64,000 bases of DNA from the NCBI GenBank assembly GCA_001970955.1, contig MPUH01000192.1:1-64000 (forward strand), read 5' to 3'. The notes beneath the pieces are model-generated. The model made no database searches, had not been told where the DNA came from, and was given only the letters and a program-made list of their open reading frames with translations. Numbering within the stretch: the first letter of the stretch is position 1; every line of letters starts with the position of its first letter. The position numbers were made by a program, and so were the translations under genes. Source of the DNA: Stentor coeruleus (lineage: Eukaryota; Ciliophora; Heterotrichea; Heterotrichida; Stentoridae). Below are positions 42,884 through 52,965 of the stretch, piece by piece.

Positions 42884-44698
42884 TTAATCATTTTGAGGTA
42901 AACCATCTGGGTATTTAACTTTGAACCAAGGGTGCTGAAGAGCTTGAGTTGCTGTTAGTCTTTCATCTTTGTCTAAATTGAGTAGATTTGAAACAAAGTC
43001 AATAAAAACTTCGTCATTAGTTTTTAATCGTGCTTTAAGAGTTGTTTTTTTAGGGATGAGCAAGTGGATTTTGTCTCCCATTCTTCTTGGGATTTTGCAT
43101 GAGTCATCTTTGTCATCATCTACTACTTTAAAAAAAACCTTGTCTTCAGTGAAAAAATGCTTTGCGAGCTTGCCTTTAAACATATCTTCAGGATATGGGC
43201 CCATAATACTCATAATTCTAGCGAGTAAACCCTGGACGCAATCATTTTGGAAAAGTACTTCCCCAGTCCATAGCTCAGCGACTATACATCCAAGAGACCA
43301 AATATCAATTCTTTCATCATATTTACAACCAAGAATTACTTCTGGAGCACGATATGAGCGTGATTGTATATAAGAGCTTAAATGATCATGAGTAAAGCAA
43401 CTACTTCCAAAATCAATAACTTTAACCTCACATCTTGAATAAGACTTAATCAAAATATTCTCAGGTTTCAAATCACAATGTATCAAATGCAAATTATGTA
43501 TATACTCTAAAGCAATTAAAATCTGCCTAGTCACTCTTTGTAATTTTCCAAGTGTAAAATATATTTCAGGTTCATGTTCTCTATTATACCTGTAAAACTC
43601 ATACAAATTATCCCTTAAAAGTTCTGTAACTATAAAAAGATGCTCTTTATAATAAAACCAGTCATAAACCTTAAGGAAATTCTTCTCATCAGGGTCTCCA
43701 TTACAATTAATCAACCTAAGGATTTTGATTTCATCAACACTCTGATCGACATAATCCTTATTATTTGTAATAACTTTAACACAAACAAGTTCTTTTGTAT
43801 GTATATCCAAACATTGTAAAGCTTTACTAAAAGCTGCAGATCCTAAATACTCCATAACTTGATACCTTCCAGCTATAACACTATCAACAATCACAGGGAA
43901 ATCTTTATTTTCTTCAAACCCTGTACGTTCACGATCAAAAACGACTTTTAAATTGTAACAATCAAAGTTTATACCTTCAGATTGCAAAGGATAAGTTCCA
44001 TCATCTGATCCTGGGAAAATAATATTTTCAGGGAGTTTTTCACCTCTTTCTTTAGGTTTACCTCTTTTTGTACAAACCGCTCTTTGTGGGAAGTTATATT
44101 TTTCTGCTAATTGCTTGCTAACAAAAAGTAAATCTTCACCTTCACATTCATAAGTATCAAAACCAGGGTCATCATCATTTTCATATTCATCTTCAACATC
44201 TTCTCCTTGAGCTCCTTCATTTTCCCCTTCATTTTCATCATCTTCTAATTCTGTATTGCTTTTTTCAACTGCACTATCTTCGTTACCTCCACCAAATCTT
44301 GGTAGATCATCTTCAGATTTCATACTACTACTTAATACCGATACGCTTTCATTTTTGCTTTCGCTTTCAAAAAATAGCTGCTCGGCGCAAGTGATCATTT
44401 TTTGGAAGGATTTCAAACCCATAAGAGCTTCGATTTGGGATTCAATAGCTTTGTCATTTAGTCTTGGATGGGAGATCACTTTTGACATGAGTTTTTCCAT
44501 AATTTCTTCGTTTTCAGGGGAGATTTCTGGGGATGTATTTTCTTTATTACGTAGTTTTGCTTTGATTTCACAGTAAAGTTTTTCTGCAGTTTCTACACTA
44601 GTAAGATGAATATTAGAAATCTGCTTTCGGAGATGATAAGCTGATCTATGAAGCCCAACGTATTCTAGGTATTCAATCACTGCTTCGAATATTTCCAT
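42884..44698 (-). CDS. DYRK-family protein kinase with LisH-like N-terminus
   Basis: A 604-residue kinase. Residues about 5-30 (EAVIEYLEYVGLHRSAYHLRKQI) resemble a LisH dimerisation motif. A strongly acidic segment spans about 150-185. The kinase domain is about 273-595: glycine loop YLGSAAFSKA (irregular), catalytic Lys in CVKVI, HCDLKPENILI, VIDFGSSCF, SSYIQSRSYRAPEVILG, DIWSLGCI. HCDLKPEN and YIQSRxYRxPE are typical of DYRK kinases. The activating DYRK motif Y-x-Y is here S-S-Y: the second, autophosphorylated tyrosine is present but the first is a serine. DYRKs control cell growth, cytokinesis and cell polarity. TAA lies directly before the ATG. No introns. Confidence 0.9.
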   Translation of the reverse strand: MEIFEAVIEYLEYVGLHRSAYHLRKQISNIHLTSVETAEKLYCEIKAKLRNKENTSPEISPENEEIMEKLMSKVISHPRLNDKAIESQIEALMGLKSFQKMITCAEQLFFESESKNESVSVLSSSMKSEDDLPRFGGGNEDSAVEKSNTELEDDENEGENEGAQGEDVEDEYENDDDPGFDTYECEGEDLLFVSKQLAEKYNFPQRAVCTKRGKPKERGEKLPENIIFPGSDDGTYPLQSEGINFDCYNLKVVFDRERTGFEENKDFPVIVDSVIAGRYQVMEYLGSAAFSKALQCLDIHTKELVCVKVITNNKDYVDQSVDEIKILRLINCNGDPDEKNFLKVYDWFYYKEHLFIVTELLRDNLYEFYRYNREHEPEIYFTLGKLQRVTRQILIALEYIHNLHLIHCDLKPENILIKSYSRCEVKVIDFGSSCFTHDHLSSYIQSRSYRAPEVILGCKYDERIDIWSLGCIVAELWTGEVLFQNDCVQGLLARIMSIMGPYPEDMFKGKLAKHFFTEDKVFFKVVDDDKDDSCKIPRRMGDKIHLLIPKKTTLKARLKTNDEVFIDFVSNLLNLDKDERLTATQALQHPWFKVKYPDGLPQND

Positions 44699-44778
44699 TT
44701 AAAATTGTATATTGAGATAGGCCGGGAAACATTTATTTTTGATTGAGTTCAGGATTTAATTATTAAAGATTATTTGAT

Positions 44779-46881
44779 TTAAGAATTTATCCTGTATTTA
44801 TGGTTTAGAAAATGCAGTCGTGATGCTGCTGTCAAAGTTGCATCAGGGCAATAAACAGTAGATCTTATTAATGACTGCTTCATAATACTTTCAGAAATCA
44901 AATTTTTGGTTTTTTCTAATACTTCTTGAACACTAGGAATCTCATTACCAGAAAGCACTACTGTTGCTGGACCGAAAAGACTGAGTAAAGTAGCGATCCC
45001 AACATAAACATCAGAAATCCCTGCTCTAGCTAAATCACCTATAGGCTGACCATTTTCATCAATCATAATATGCCCTCTATGAACAACACAACTTCTTAAC
45101 CCTTCATCTTGCATAACACAAATAAGTGTACTACAATGCATCTGTGACTCATTTAATAAAGCTACTGCATCAACATCTCTACACATAGCAACAGAAACCA
45201 ACTGTTTCAATTCATTCCTTTTTTTCGGACATTTTGCAACAATACCAATTTTAACTGAATCATATTTATTTTCTCCTTGTACCCTTTTTATAAACCCTAA
45301 GATTGCATTAACATCTAAATCTGGTATTTCTTCTTGAATCCCTAATGCTGACATATAAACAGTTTTACTTTTACTATGAATCCCAACTTCTAATATATTT
45401 TTATTACCATAAACAATCCCATCATCACATAAAATTTCAATAACTTTATGAAGATCTTTTTCTGTTATGTTAACTTTATGATAAGGTGTTAAAACAAGAA
45501 CTCTAAATCTTAAATGCTTTGCGGTAAACCATGAAGATTTATTAGACCAGACGAATTTATATAATCCAGGTGAATTTATAAGTTTGCTATTTGAATAAGA
45601 GTTTTGTATACATTCAACATGGTCTTTTTTTATGATAATTTGTGGGGTTGGTAAGTCAATTCGAATCAGCTCAAAGTCGATATCATAATATCTCATAGCA
45701 AAACCCCATGTGAGTATAGAGTTAGCTTCAACAATTTCAACACAATAACAAAACTCATCTCCTGCTTCAATATGCACATTTAACGGTAGCCCAGCATAAG
45801 GTTGTATTTCTTCAAGTTTAATAACATTTTCACTTTCAAGTACAGCAGAACTTGGCCCAAAAGCTTCATTATTACTCAACAAACTAAGATCATCTGAGTT
45901 TTCCAAAGCATCTTTAAGTTTTTCTGAAAACCCTGGTGTATTGAGTATTTCATATAAAAAAACTGAAGCTTTAATCTTAAAATCATTATTCCCTTGAGCT
46001 GAAATTGCTGATAAAACAATTCTTATTATATCATAAAAACGTTCAGTTTCTGTAGGAAATAACACCCAAAGTCTTTGAAGTATCGGAAGAATAGATTGTG
46101 TTATAGTAATATCATAAGCAAGAAGTATATTACAAATACTTATCACAGTTGGTAATATTGTTTGGGATAGTTTATTTATTGAACTTACACTATATATTTC
46201 TGTGTATTCACCAACTTGAATATTATAATTGAATTTAAAAACAAAGTTCTCTAGAAACGAAAGGAGTTTTTTAGCTAATTCTAAATTATCTTTTTCTTCT
46301 ATTGCTGATATCAATGTAGACATTCGGGTTGAGAATAAATACACTTGCTCAGAAAAACTATTGAAACTACTGAAAAGGTCAAAAAGTTCATTCATAGACG
46401 CTAGGTTGTTTTCTTTAACTAATTGAATAATTTCATTCATTTTGTTGTCGAAATTTGTATAGTCTTTTTTGATAATCAAACTTTCAACGACAGATTTTTG
46501 CTCTTCTTCCAATTCGGTGGTTAAGAGGATTTGCAAAAGGTCTTGAACAGCGATTTCGAGTTCTTCAGAAATATCGGCACTTTTTAAGGCTTCACAGAGC
46601 ATAAGAATATCATTGCAGATTTTTAAAACGACACCTGATGCGCTTTTACTAGCAAATTTACTGATGGCCAAATAGAACCTACTGAGGGGAAGATAGATTT
46701 GAGAAGAGTATTTATTGAAAAGTCTATTTAGAAGGGTTGCAACTTTGAAGTCGATAAGTAAATGTGCGTCTGAGGTATTGTTTATTATGCTGTGGCAGGT
46801 CCATAAATTCTTGATAGCCTCACTAAAACCATTTGCTTGGATACTAAGGGTTAAAGTGCTTACAAGAGGATTTTCAGACAT
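44779..46881 (-). CDS. GOLD-like domain plus ROK/ASKHA-like C-terminus
   Basis: A 700-residue protein without TM segments. Residues about 1-355 are helical and repeat-like. Residues about 365-465 (NVHIEAGDEFCYCVEIVEANSILTWGF, then YDIDFELIRI, NSPGLYKFVWSNKSSWFTAKHLRF) fit a GOLD beta-sandwich of the kind in SEC14-like and p24 proteins. The C-terminal 200 residues (ILEVGIHSKSKTVYMSALG, then a GDLARAGISDVYVGIATLLSLFGPATVVLSG block, ending YCPDATLTAAS) resemble the ROK/ASKHA sugar-kinase fold without a full glycine-rich phosphate loop. I recognise no named family with this combination. A membrane-trafficking role is only suggested by GOLD. Start TAAATG context. Confidence 0.62.
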   Translation of the reverse strand: MSENPLVSTLTLSIQANGFSEAIKNLWTCHSIINNTSDAHLLIDFKVATLLNRLFNKYSSQIYLPLSRFYLAISKFASKSASGVVLKICNDILMLCEALKSADISEELEIAVQDLLQILLTTELEEEQKSVVESLIIKKDYTNFDNKMNEIIQLVKENNLASMNELFDLFSSFNSFSEQVYLFSTRMSTLISAIEEKDNLELAKKLLSFLENFVFKFNYNIQVGEYTEIYSVSSINKLSQTILPTVISICNILLAYDITITQSILPILQRLWVLFPTETERFYDIIRIVLSAISAQGNNDFKIKASVFLYEILNTPGFSEKLKDALENSDDLSLLSNNEAFGPSSAVLESENVIKLEEIQPYAGLPLNVHIEAGDEFCYCVEIVEANSILTWGFAMRYYDIDFELIRIDLPTPQIIIKKDHVECIQNSYSNSKLINSPGLYKFVWSNKSSWFTAKHLRFRVLVLTPYHKVNITEKDLHKVIEILCDDGIVYGNKNILEVGIHSKSKTVYMSALGIQEEIPDLDVNAILGFIKRVQGENKYDSVKIGIVAKCPKKRNELKQLVSVAMCRDVDAVALLNESQMHCSTLICVMQDEGLRSCVVHRGHIMIDENGQPIGDLARAGISDVYVGIATLLSLFGPATVVLSGNEIPSVQEVLEKTKNLISESIMKQSLIRSTVYCPDATLTAASRLHFLNHKYRINS

Positions 46882-46936
46882 TTATTATTTACTATAAAAA
46901 ATAGATTGAAGTTATTATGAATTTTTAGTAAAAGAC

Positions 46937-47784
46937 TTAATCCATAGAATAAATCTGCCTACTTTCTAAAGGCGAATTGTTGGCTCGATGTTTTTTCTCA
47001 AATTCGTCTATTTCAAATAAAGTCATAGGCGTACTAGTTCTTCTTTGATTAAATTTAACCCCCGAATTCCTTAAAGGACTAACCGAAGGAAAAGTTGTCT
47101 GTGTTTGATTAAAATCTCCTTTCCTACTATTCAATCTTATTTTATTTTCATGACGTACAGACATACTAAGTTTATTTTGTAATACTTCAATCTGCCCAAG
47201 CTGATATCTAGGGATTTTAGGCTGCATAGCTTCAATAGTGCATTGACCTCTTGATCTTCCAAAACCTTTTTGCAAATGTGTACTAAATTCTAAATGGAAT
47301 CGTGTCTGTTCTTTGATTTTTGGGCTTTTATCTTATATGTAAATTTATAATAAAAATCCTTATAAAATTTACATTGCAAATGTGTACTAAATTCTAAATG
47401 GAATCGTGTCTGTTCTTTGATTTTTGGGCTTTTATCAGCTGCTAAGTCTATGATTTTGCTAGGTTTAAGATTATGATAATCAAAATTACATAACTGACTG
47501 TCTGAGTATTCAAATGCAGGCTTCATGCTTAAATTGTTTTGTTTCAATGAACTAAGAAATCTTCCTGGGTTTTGATCTTTACCTGATATTTGTTGGTTAC
47601 GTATTTGGTTATCAACTACTGCAACATGATTTAATTGGAAAAATAAAGGAGAATCTGAGCTAACACCTTGTTTTAATATAGCTTTGATTGGTTTTAGTTG
47701 CCTTTTTGGAGGATTTGGAGGGTTTAATACTGTGTATTTACTTTTTAAATACAATGGTAGTTCGTCACTAACACCTGATAGCAT
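46937..47784 (-). CDS. Unknown basic protein interrupted by a 63-bp direct duplication
   Basis: The minus-strand frame from 47784 runs to about 47382 and is then interrupted; a second frame (ending at 46937) continues the same protein. A 63-bp stretch (47374-47436) recurs at 47270-47332, separated by a 41-bp AT-rich palindrome (47333-47373), so the unit of insertion is 104 bp. Counting without those 104 bp gives 744 nt, or 247 residues, in one frame. The protein is basic, Ser/Pro/Gln-rich and without a recognised domain (MLSGVSDELPLYLKSKY, PNPPKRQLKPIKAILKQG, ending RQIYSMD). It starts only 24 nt after the CDKL kinase stop. Either the assembly is faulty here or the locus is genuinely disrupted. 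Confidence 0.6.
47270..47436 (+). repeat. 63-bp direct repeat with palindromic 41-bp spacer
   Basis: Copies are 47270-47332 and 47374-47436, identical by eye. The spacer contains complementary ends (tgtaaattta... and ...taaaatttaca) and could fold back on itself. The 104-bp period shifts the reading frame of the surrounding gene. Confidence 0.9.
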
Positions 47785-47808
47785 TTATAGTTATATTAAA
47801 CTTTACAA

Positions 47809-49334
47809 TTACTTATGTTTGTGAACTGGAGAAAAATCATTAAAACTTGGTTCAATACCTCTGGCAAAGGTTGACTTGAGTTCTTTATGCTTTTTAACTT
47901 TGTATTTATAAGGTGTTAAAGATACACCTGAAAATCCTCCTGGGCTTAAAAGACTTATATCTTTAACTAATGGTACAGGTCCTCTGTTTGTAATTACGGG
48001 ATGTGCAAAAGTACTCTTTACAAAGTTCTCTGTAGAATTGTCACGTATTATAGAAAAATTCCTACTGTTTTGGAAATTGCTTGTAGCCTCTGAGGATTTA
48101 ATTGTAGGTTTTTGCTCAGTTCGAATTTCTAAAATTTTATTTATAATTTGATTGCTTTTTTTCCTTGAAATATTATCTTCTCTTTTTATGATATCTGGGA
48201 GAAAATAAGATTTTTCATTAGTTTTATAGTTTAAAGGAGAGTGTTTTTTTATATGAATAGATTCTTCGCTGTATTTGTTGGGTAAAACAAATTTTGGTGA
48301 TTTTTTTCTTTTGTAAATACTCATATAAGTATTTGGTTCAGGTGTATGTGCTGGTGTGAGCATGATTTTAGACTTGACTTTTTTCCGTTTTGCCTCTGAT
48401 GGTATACCGAATTCTTTTTCAAATTCCTGTTTAAAAGTTGAATCAAACAGTTCATGTTGAAGTAAATCAGATACAATCAGTCTTTTATAAGGATCTATTT
48501 CTAAGCATGATTTCAGAAAGTCTACAGCAATCGGATTTAAGTATTTAAATTTTGTCTCCAGAATCCTTTGAGTGCCTCTTGGAACCTTTGCTGATTAAAA
48601 CATACCTCAAGACCTTTAAAATAACTGTTATTGCAAAACTCATTGACTAAAGTTTCAGTTAGATCCCCACATACTTTTGTAATCTTGTCAAGTGTATCAG
48701 CATCGTTGACTCCTGGAAATAATGGCTTTCCATTCAAAAGCTCAGCAAAAAGACACCCAACAGCCCAAACATCAACAGGATAATAATAACTTTTCCCTCC
48801 AACCAATAACTCAGGAGCTCGATACCAGCGTGTTGACACATATTCAGTAAGTTTTTGATTAGGTTTCACTATGCGAGCAAAACCGAAATCACATAATTTT
48901 AGCTCACCTTTTGATGATAATAATAAGTTCTCTGGTTTTATATCTCTATGTATAATGTTTAAAGAGTGACAATAATTAAGTGACAATAAAAGTTGATATA
49001 AAATCTTTTTAGCTACTGATAGACTTAATCCTCCAGGAGACCCTTGAATACATTCTAAGACTGTGGATTCAATATATTCAAATACTAAGTATATTTTTTT
49101 ATTTGTATGTACAACTTCAAGAAGAGTAACTATATTTGGGTGTTTGAGCATTTGTAAAATCCTAACTTCGCGTGAGGCGGTTTTCTTTACAGAAATGCTG
49201 TCTTCTCGGTCTTTAAATTTTTTCACTGCTACAAATCCTCCTGTGTCTTTGTTTATAGCTTTAACTACCTTTCCATAGGTTCTGTATAAATATTACCCTT
49301 CACCAATAAGATAGAGAATCTCATATTTTTCCAT
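47809..49334 (-). CDS. CDKL-family protein kinase (ciliary-length type)
   Basis: Exon 1 is 49334-49297 (MEKYEILYLIGEG); a 15-nt intron at 49282-49296 (gtaatatttatacag) restores GEGTYGKVV. Catalytic features: AVKKF, IHRDIKPENLLLSS, CDFGFARI, and LTEYVSTRWYRAPELLVG with the TEY activation motif of CDKL kinases; the KKTASREVRIL helix is the CDKL counterpart of the cyclin-binding helix. Near 48605 the frame must change: a 20-nt gap at 48586-48605, or a 15-nt intron at 48591-48605 plus a 1-nt error, links to ILETKFKYLNPIAVDFLKSC and onward to 47809. With the 20-nt option the product is 496 residues with a Ser/Lys-rich tail. CDKL kinases regulate ciliary length and assembly in Chlamydomonas, worms and mammals. 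Confidence 0.88.
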
Positions 49335-50149
49335 TATAATAAATATTAGATAAAGTGGTTTTAGATAAGAGTAAATTTTGGATTAGACTTGATGTTTGAA
49401 ATTGAAACTGATATCTGGATGTTAAGTATTTTATCTAGAATTTTGAAAATAATTTAATTGTAATGAGAATTAGGTTTTAAATAACAATAAATAAATTAAT
49501 CGTATAGATGGGTGTTAAAATATTAGATACGGTGGGTTTCTTTTTTGAAATTATGCAGTAGTTATAATCGGAAAAATAATTTAAATGAAGTTTTTGCCAG
49601 ATATTATATTTTTTTTTTAGATAAGTATTTGATAAGATTTCATTTTGTTAAATTTAAAAATAGTTTGTATTAAAATCTGCCATAAACAATCCACTGCAAT
49701 AAAAAAAGTATATGATATTATCATTAAAATAAGCACTTTTAGGTTTAAATTTTTTTTTTAATAAACAATGAAAACTCACTATTACAATTAAAAAACTATT
49801 TAAAATATTTTTTTTGAATATTCCTAACTAAAATCAATGTAATATGCTAAAAACATAAGCTTATTACATATAACAGTATTGCTTATAAGTTTGTTTTATC
49901 ACTTTTTTGCTCATATACATATACAACAAATTCGTCACACAATTAATACATAACATCTATTTATCAAAATTAATTTTATTTATAATCCTTACAAAGTATA
50001 ACAATATAATCTATTTATCACTAAAAAATAGTATAATTTTCTATATTTCAATATCATTAAAAACCAAAATACTAAAATATTTTATAACCACTACCATCCA
50101 ATCTTTAATCTAAAAAAAAAATCTTTATTACTCTTAATCCTTATATCTT
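49335..50149. other. Intergenic, nothing recognised
   Basis: About 815 bp, very AT-rich with several poly-T/poly-A runs. A 68-codon plus-strand frame at 49907-50113 is Ile/Tyr/Lys low-complexity and not supported as a gene. Confidence 0.6.
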
Positions 50150-51703
50150 CTAGCTATATATATTAATAAAGTCGCATAGCTGTTGTGAATAAATCCTTTT
50201 TTTCTCTTTAATTTCCTGAGCTCTAACAAATACTTCCCTATACAAATTAGCTTTATCATTATATTGTTTCTGTAAATCATTAAGTTCCTGATTAACTCTC
50301 TTAAGTTTTTCCTCACACATCAACACATCTTTTTTAGATATTTTCCCAGCAGGGACGATTTTTTCAATCTCAAGCACCCCAAGACTTTTTTTCTTTTTCG
50401 GTATAAGCTTAGTCAAAAACCCTGGAAATTTAAACCTTTTATACTCTTTTTGTATTTCATGATAAATCCTAGAATATAAATTCTTCCTTTCAATCAATAT
50501 TTCCATCTCATGTTTAACCCTTAAAAATTCCATAGAAACCATAAGATAATGTTTGCTAAAATTATCAAGTTCATTATCTAGTTTTTCTATTTTTTTCCAG
50601 AATTCTGATACATCTTTTTTAGTCACTCCATCAAAAGTTTCAAATTTTGTTTTTGCCCAACGCATTGCTTTGAGTTCATTATCTGTTAGACTATGTGAAT
50701 TTTCTACTGCCGCAAGTTTGAATCGAGCTTGTTCTGTGTAAAATTGTTCTTCAATTTTTTTTAGTTCTAATTTTGTTACTCGAACTTCTCTACTTTTTCT
50801 TAGTAAACGTTTGTAATCGCTATGATCAGCACGTTTTCGTAGGTAAGTAGAAATTTCTTCGAGGTCTAGGTTTAGGATGATTGGGCGGATTTCTCTGAGA
50901 AGGGCAACGCTGAATTTTATGATGACTTTCCAACCATCGAGGAAGAAACAATCCCAGACTCTGAGTAGGGTTTGTAGAGGGAGGTAGGTTGAAAAAAGAG
51001 TCATGAACCAACGTGATATAAAAAAACCGTTTGTTATACCTACTTTACGGAAATGAGAATATAGGTCTGGGATGATTGTATTAAGATAATAGTCCATCTG
51101 GTACTCACGAAGACTAAGATCAGGTACACCAGGAACATACATATTTTCCATATCCCACTTTTTCATCATCCCTAACAGTAGTAAAAAAGTTATCTCTTCA
51201 CTTTTAACAACTTTCAGCAACACAGCTCCTAAAAAATTCATCCCTTGACAATACCCAATTGAAGGTTTTATATAAGCTAATGCTAAAAGTATTCTTAAAA
51301 GCTGACCTTGTTCTTTTAAATTATCAGTTATAAGTTGGGTTCTAGGAATATCCTTTAATATTTCATTACGTGTAGTTTCTAAGTCTAATGAACTTTCTTC
51401 TAAGGGTTTATTTAATATTATTGAATTTTGTATGAATTGATATGGACTTTCAAAAGACTCTGGAAGACGAAGCATTTTACATACATCTTGTTGGACTCTA
51501 AGTAATAATTACTTGTATATAGGGCATTGATAAATCCAAAACTTTGGCCTAATTTTTTCTGAAATATCACCTCGCCATATACTAGACTTAAGGGCTTTGA
51601 TTCTTTTCAAATGGTTTAGATGGAATTTGTTTATTGTATAGAGCTCAGCTATTTCTTGAGTGCTTAAATAATCTAGAATCCGACTGTGGGCTATTAGTAA
51701 CAT
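50150..51703 (-). CDS. TBC-domain RabGAP with coiled-coil tail
   Basis: Exons 51703-51513 and 51497-50150 join across a 15-nt intron at 51498-51512 (gtaattattacttag), giving 512 residues. The N-terminus (ILDYLSTQEIAELYTINKFHLNHL) is F-box-like, then RGDISEKIRPKFWIYQ opens a TBC domain (about 45-275). Both GAP fingers are visible: Arg116 in ILKDIPRTQ (IxxDxxR) and Gln148 in GYCQGMN (YxQ). ISRWFMTLFST and LRVWDCFFLDGW complete the family pattern. The C-terminal half (about 285-512) is coiled coil. It should accelerate GTP hydrolysis on a Rab during membrane trafficking. Without the first exon the protein would lack the conserved start of the TBC domain. Confidence 0.92.
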
Positions 51704-52068
51704 TTTATTAGAAAAATATAAGTTATGGGAAATTATAATATGAAACTCATTTATTAGGACTAGGATTAAGAGGAAAAAGTTGTATTTTTTTGCGATTGAA
51801 AAAAAAATTTAATAGGATTTTTTATTGTTAGAATATAGATGAATATAAAATATAAATTTGTTAAGAGAATAATTTATTAGAATTAAAACAGACTAGATAT
51901 TGTTATATTTAAAACTTAATCTTTTACTCTTGCATTTCGAAATAAATTTAGAATTTTGTTTTGAGAATTTCTAATGTTTGTGATAGTATTTAAAGCTTTT
52001 AGTTTATTAAAATCACTTTTACAATAATGTGTTTTGACTTAATCTTCATTTTAATATATAATCATAAA
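51704..52068. other. Divergent intergenic region, nothing recognised
   Basis: About 365 bp of AT-rich DNA between the divergently transcribed RabGAP and riboflavin kinase genes. It probably holds both promoters; no motif stands out. Confidence 0.55.
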
Positions 52069-52965
52069 ATGACTACATATTTTGATATAGATTTGATTTT
52101 TGAGATTAGATATCTCCAACTCAACATCGCTCGCAAAGAACGATTTATTGATTCATCAACTCTTCAGTATCTTTATTACAAGCCTTTTATCTCAGATTCA
52201 ACCTATATTTCATTATCCCCTATCCTTGCGAAATCTTTATCAAGAACTATAAAGTTTAAACTTGAAGGTTATTATCTAATAAATTCCTTAGGCAATGATA
52301 ATTTTGGATTCCTTAGTGAAATAGAAAATGAATATTATTCAGTATTTGCTTCTGAATATTTTACTCAATCAATTTCTCAAATCACTCATAATGGCCTTTT
52401 AAATAAACAACCATCAGAAATTAGGAAAGTTTATAGTTCACAGGAAGAATATGTAAAAAAATGTATAGATAATGGTATAGAAGCAGAATATATCCCATTA
52501 TCAGGACAATTAAGTTTTGAGTATCTACAAGAAAATATTCCTTGGGATACTTATTCAGATATTGATTCATTAAAATTAGTAAATGGAGAAGTGAAAATAA
52601 CAGGTCAAATAGTTACAGGTTTTGGTAGAGGTAGTTCTCAGTTGGGATTCCCTACAGCTAACATCCAAACTAATGAAAAATTAGAACTTGTCCCTGGAGT
52701 TTATGCTACAAGAGTTAAAATGGAAGGAAATTATTATAAAGGGGCTATTTCTATAGGTTGGTGTCCTTATTATGAAAATAGAGAACTTTCATATGAAGTT
52801 TATATATTAGGAAAATTCTCATCAACATTAGTAGGCAAAATAATTGAATGTGAAATTCTTTACTATATACGTTGTGAGAGTAATTTCAGGAAACTTGATG
52901 ACCTTATAAAAGCAATATCATTAGATGTTTCATTGACTGATAGATTAATTACTCTACCTAACTAA
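52069..52965 (+). CDS. RFK: Riboflavin kinase with an extra N-terminal region
   Basis: A 298-residue protein from the ATG at 52069 (MTTYFDIDL); an ATG 14 codons upstream (52027) is also open and adds MCFDLIFILIYNHK. Residues about 170-298 are the riboflavin kinase fold: GEVKITGQIVTGFGRGSSQLGFPTANI (the FGRG...LGxPTAN phosphate/Mg2+ motif), VPGVYATRV, GAISIGWCPYY and ELSYEVYILGKF with the catalytic Glu in YEVYI, then a helical end. It makes FMN from riboflavin and ATP. The first 170 residues match no domain I know; typical RFK is about 155 residues, so this half is lineage-specific or strongly diverged. Confidence 0.9.
   Translation: MTTYFDIDLIFEIRYLQLNIARKERFIDSSTLQYLYYKPFISDSTYISLSPILAKSLSRTIKFKLEGYYLINSLGNDNFGFLSEIENEYYSVFASEYFTQSISQITHNGLLNKQPSEIRKVYSSQEEYVKKCIDNGIEAEYIPLSGQLSFEYLQENIPWDTYSDIDSLKLVNGEVKITGQIVTGFGRGSSQLGFPTANIQTNEKLELVPGVYATRVKMEGNYYKGAISIGWCPYYENRELSYEVYILGKFSSTLVGKIIECEILYYIRCESNFRKLDDLIKAISLDVSLTDRLITLPN

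Noticed and set aside
49907-50113. 68-codon plus-strand frame
   Set aside because: Ile/Lys/Tyr-rich composition expected by chance in this AT-rich intergenic stretch.
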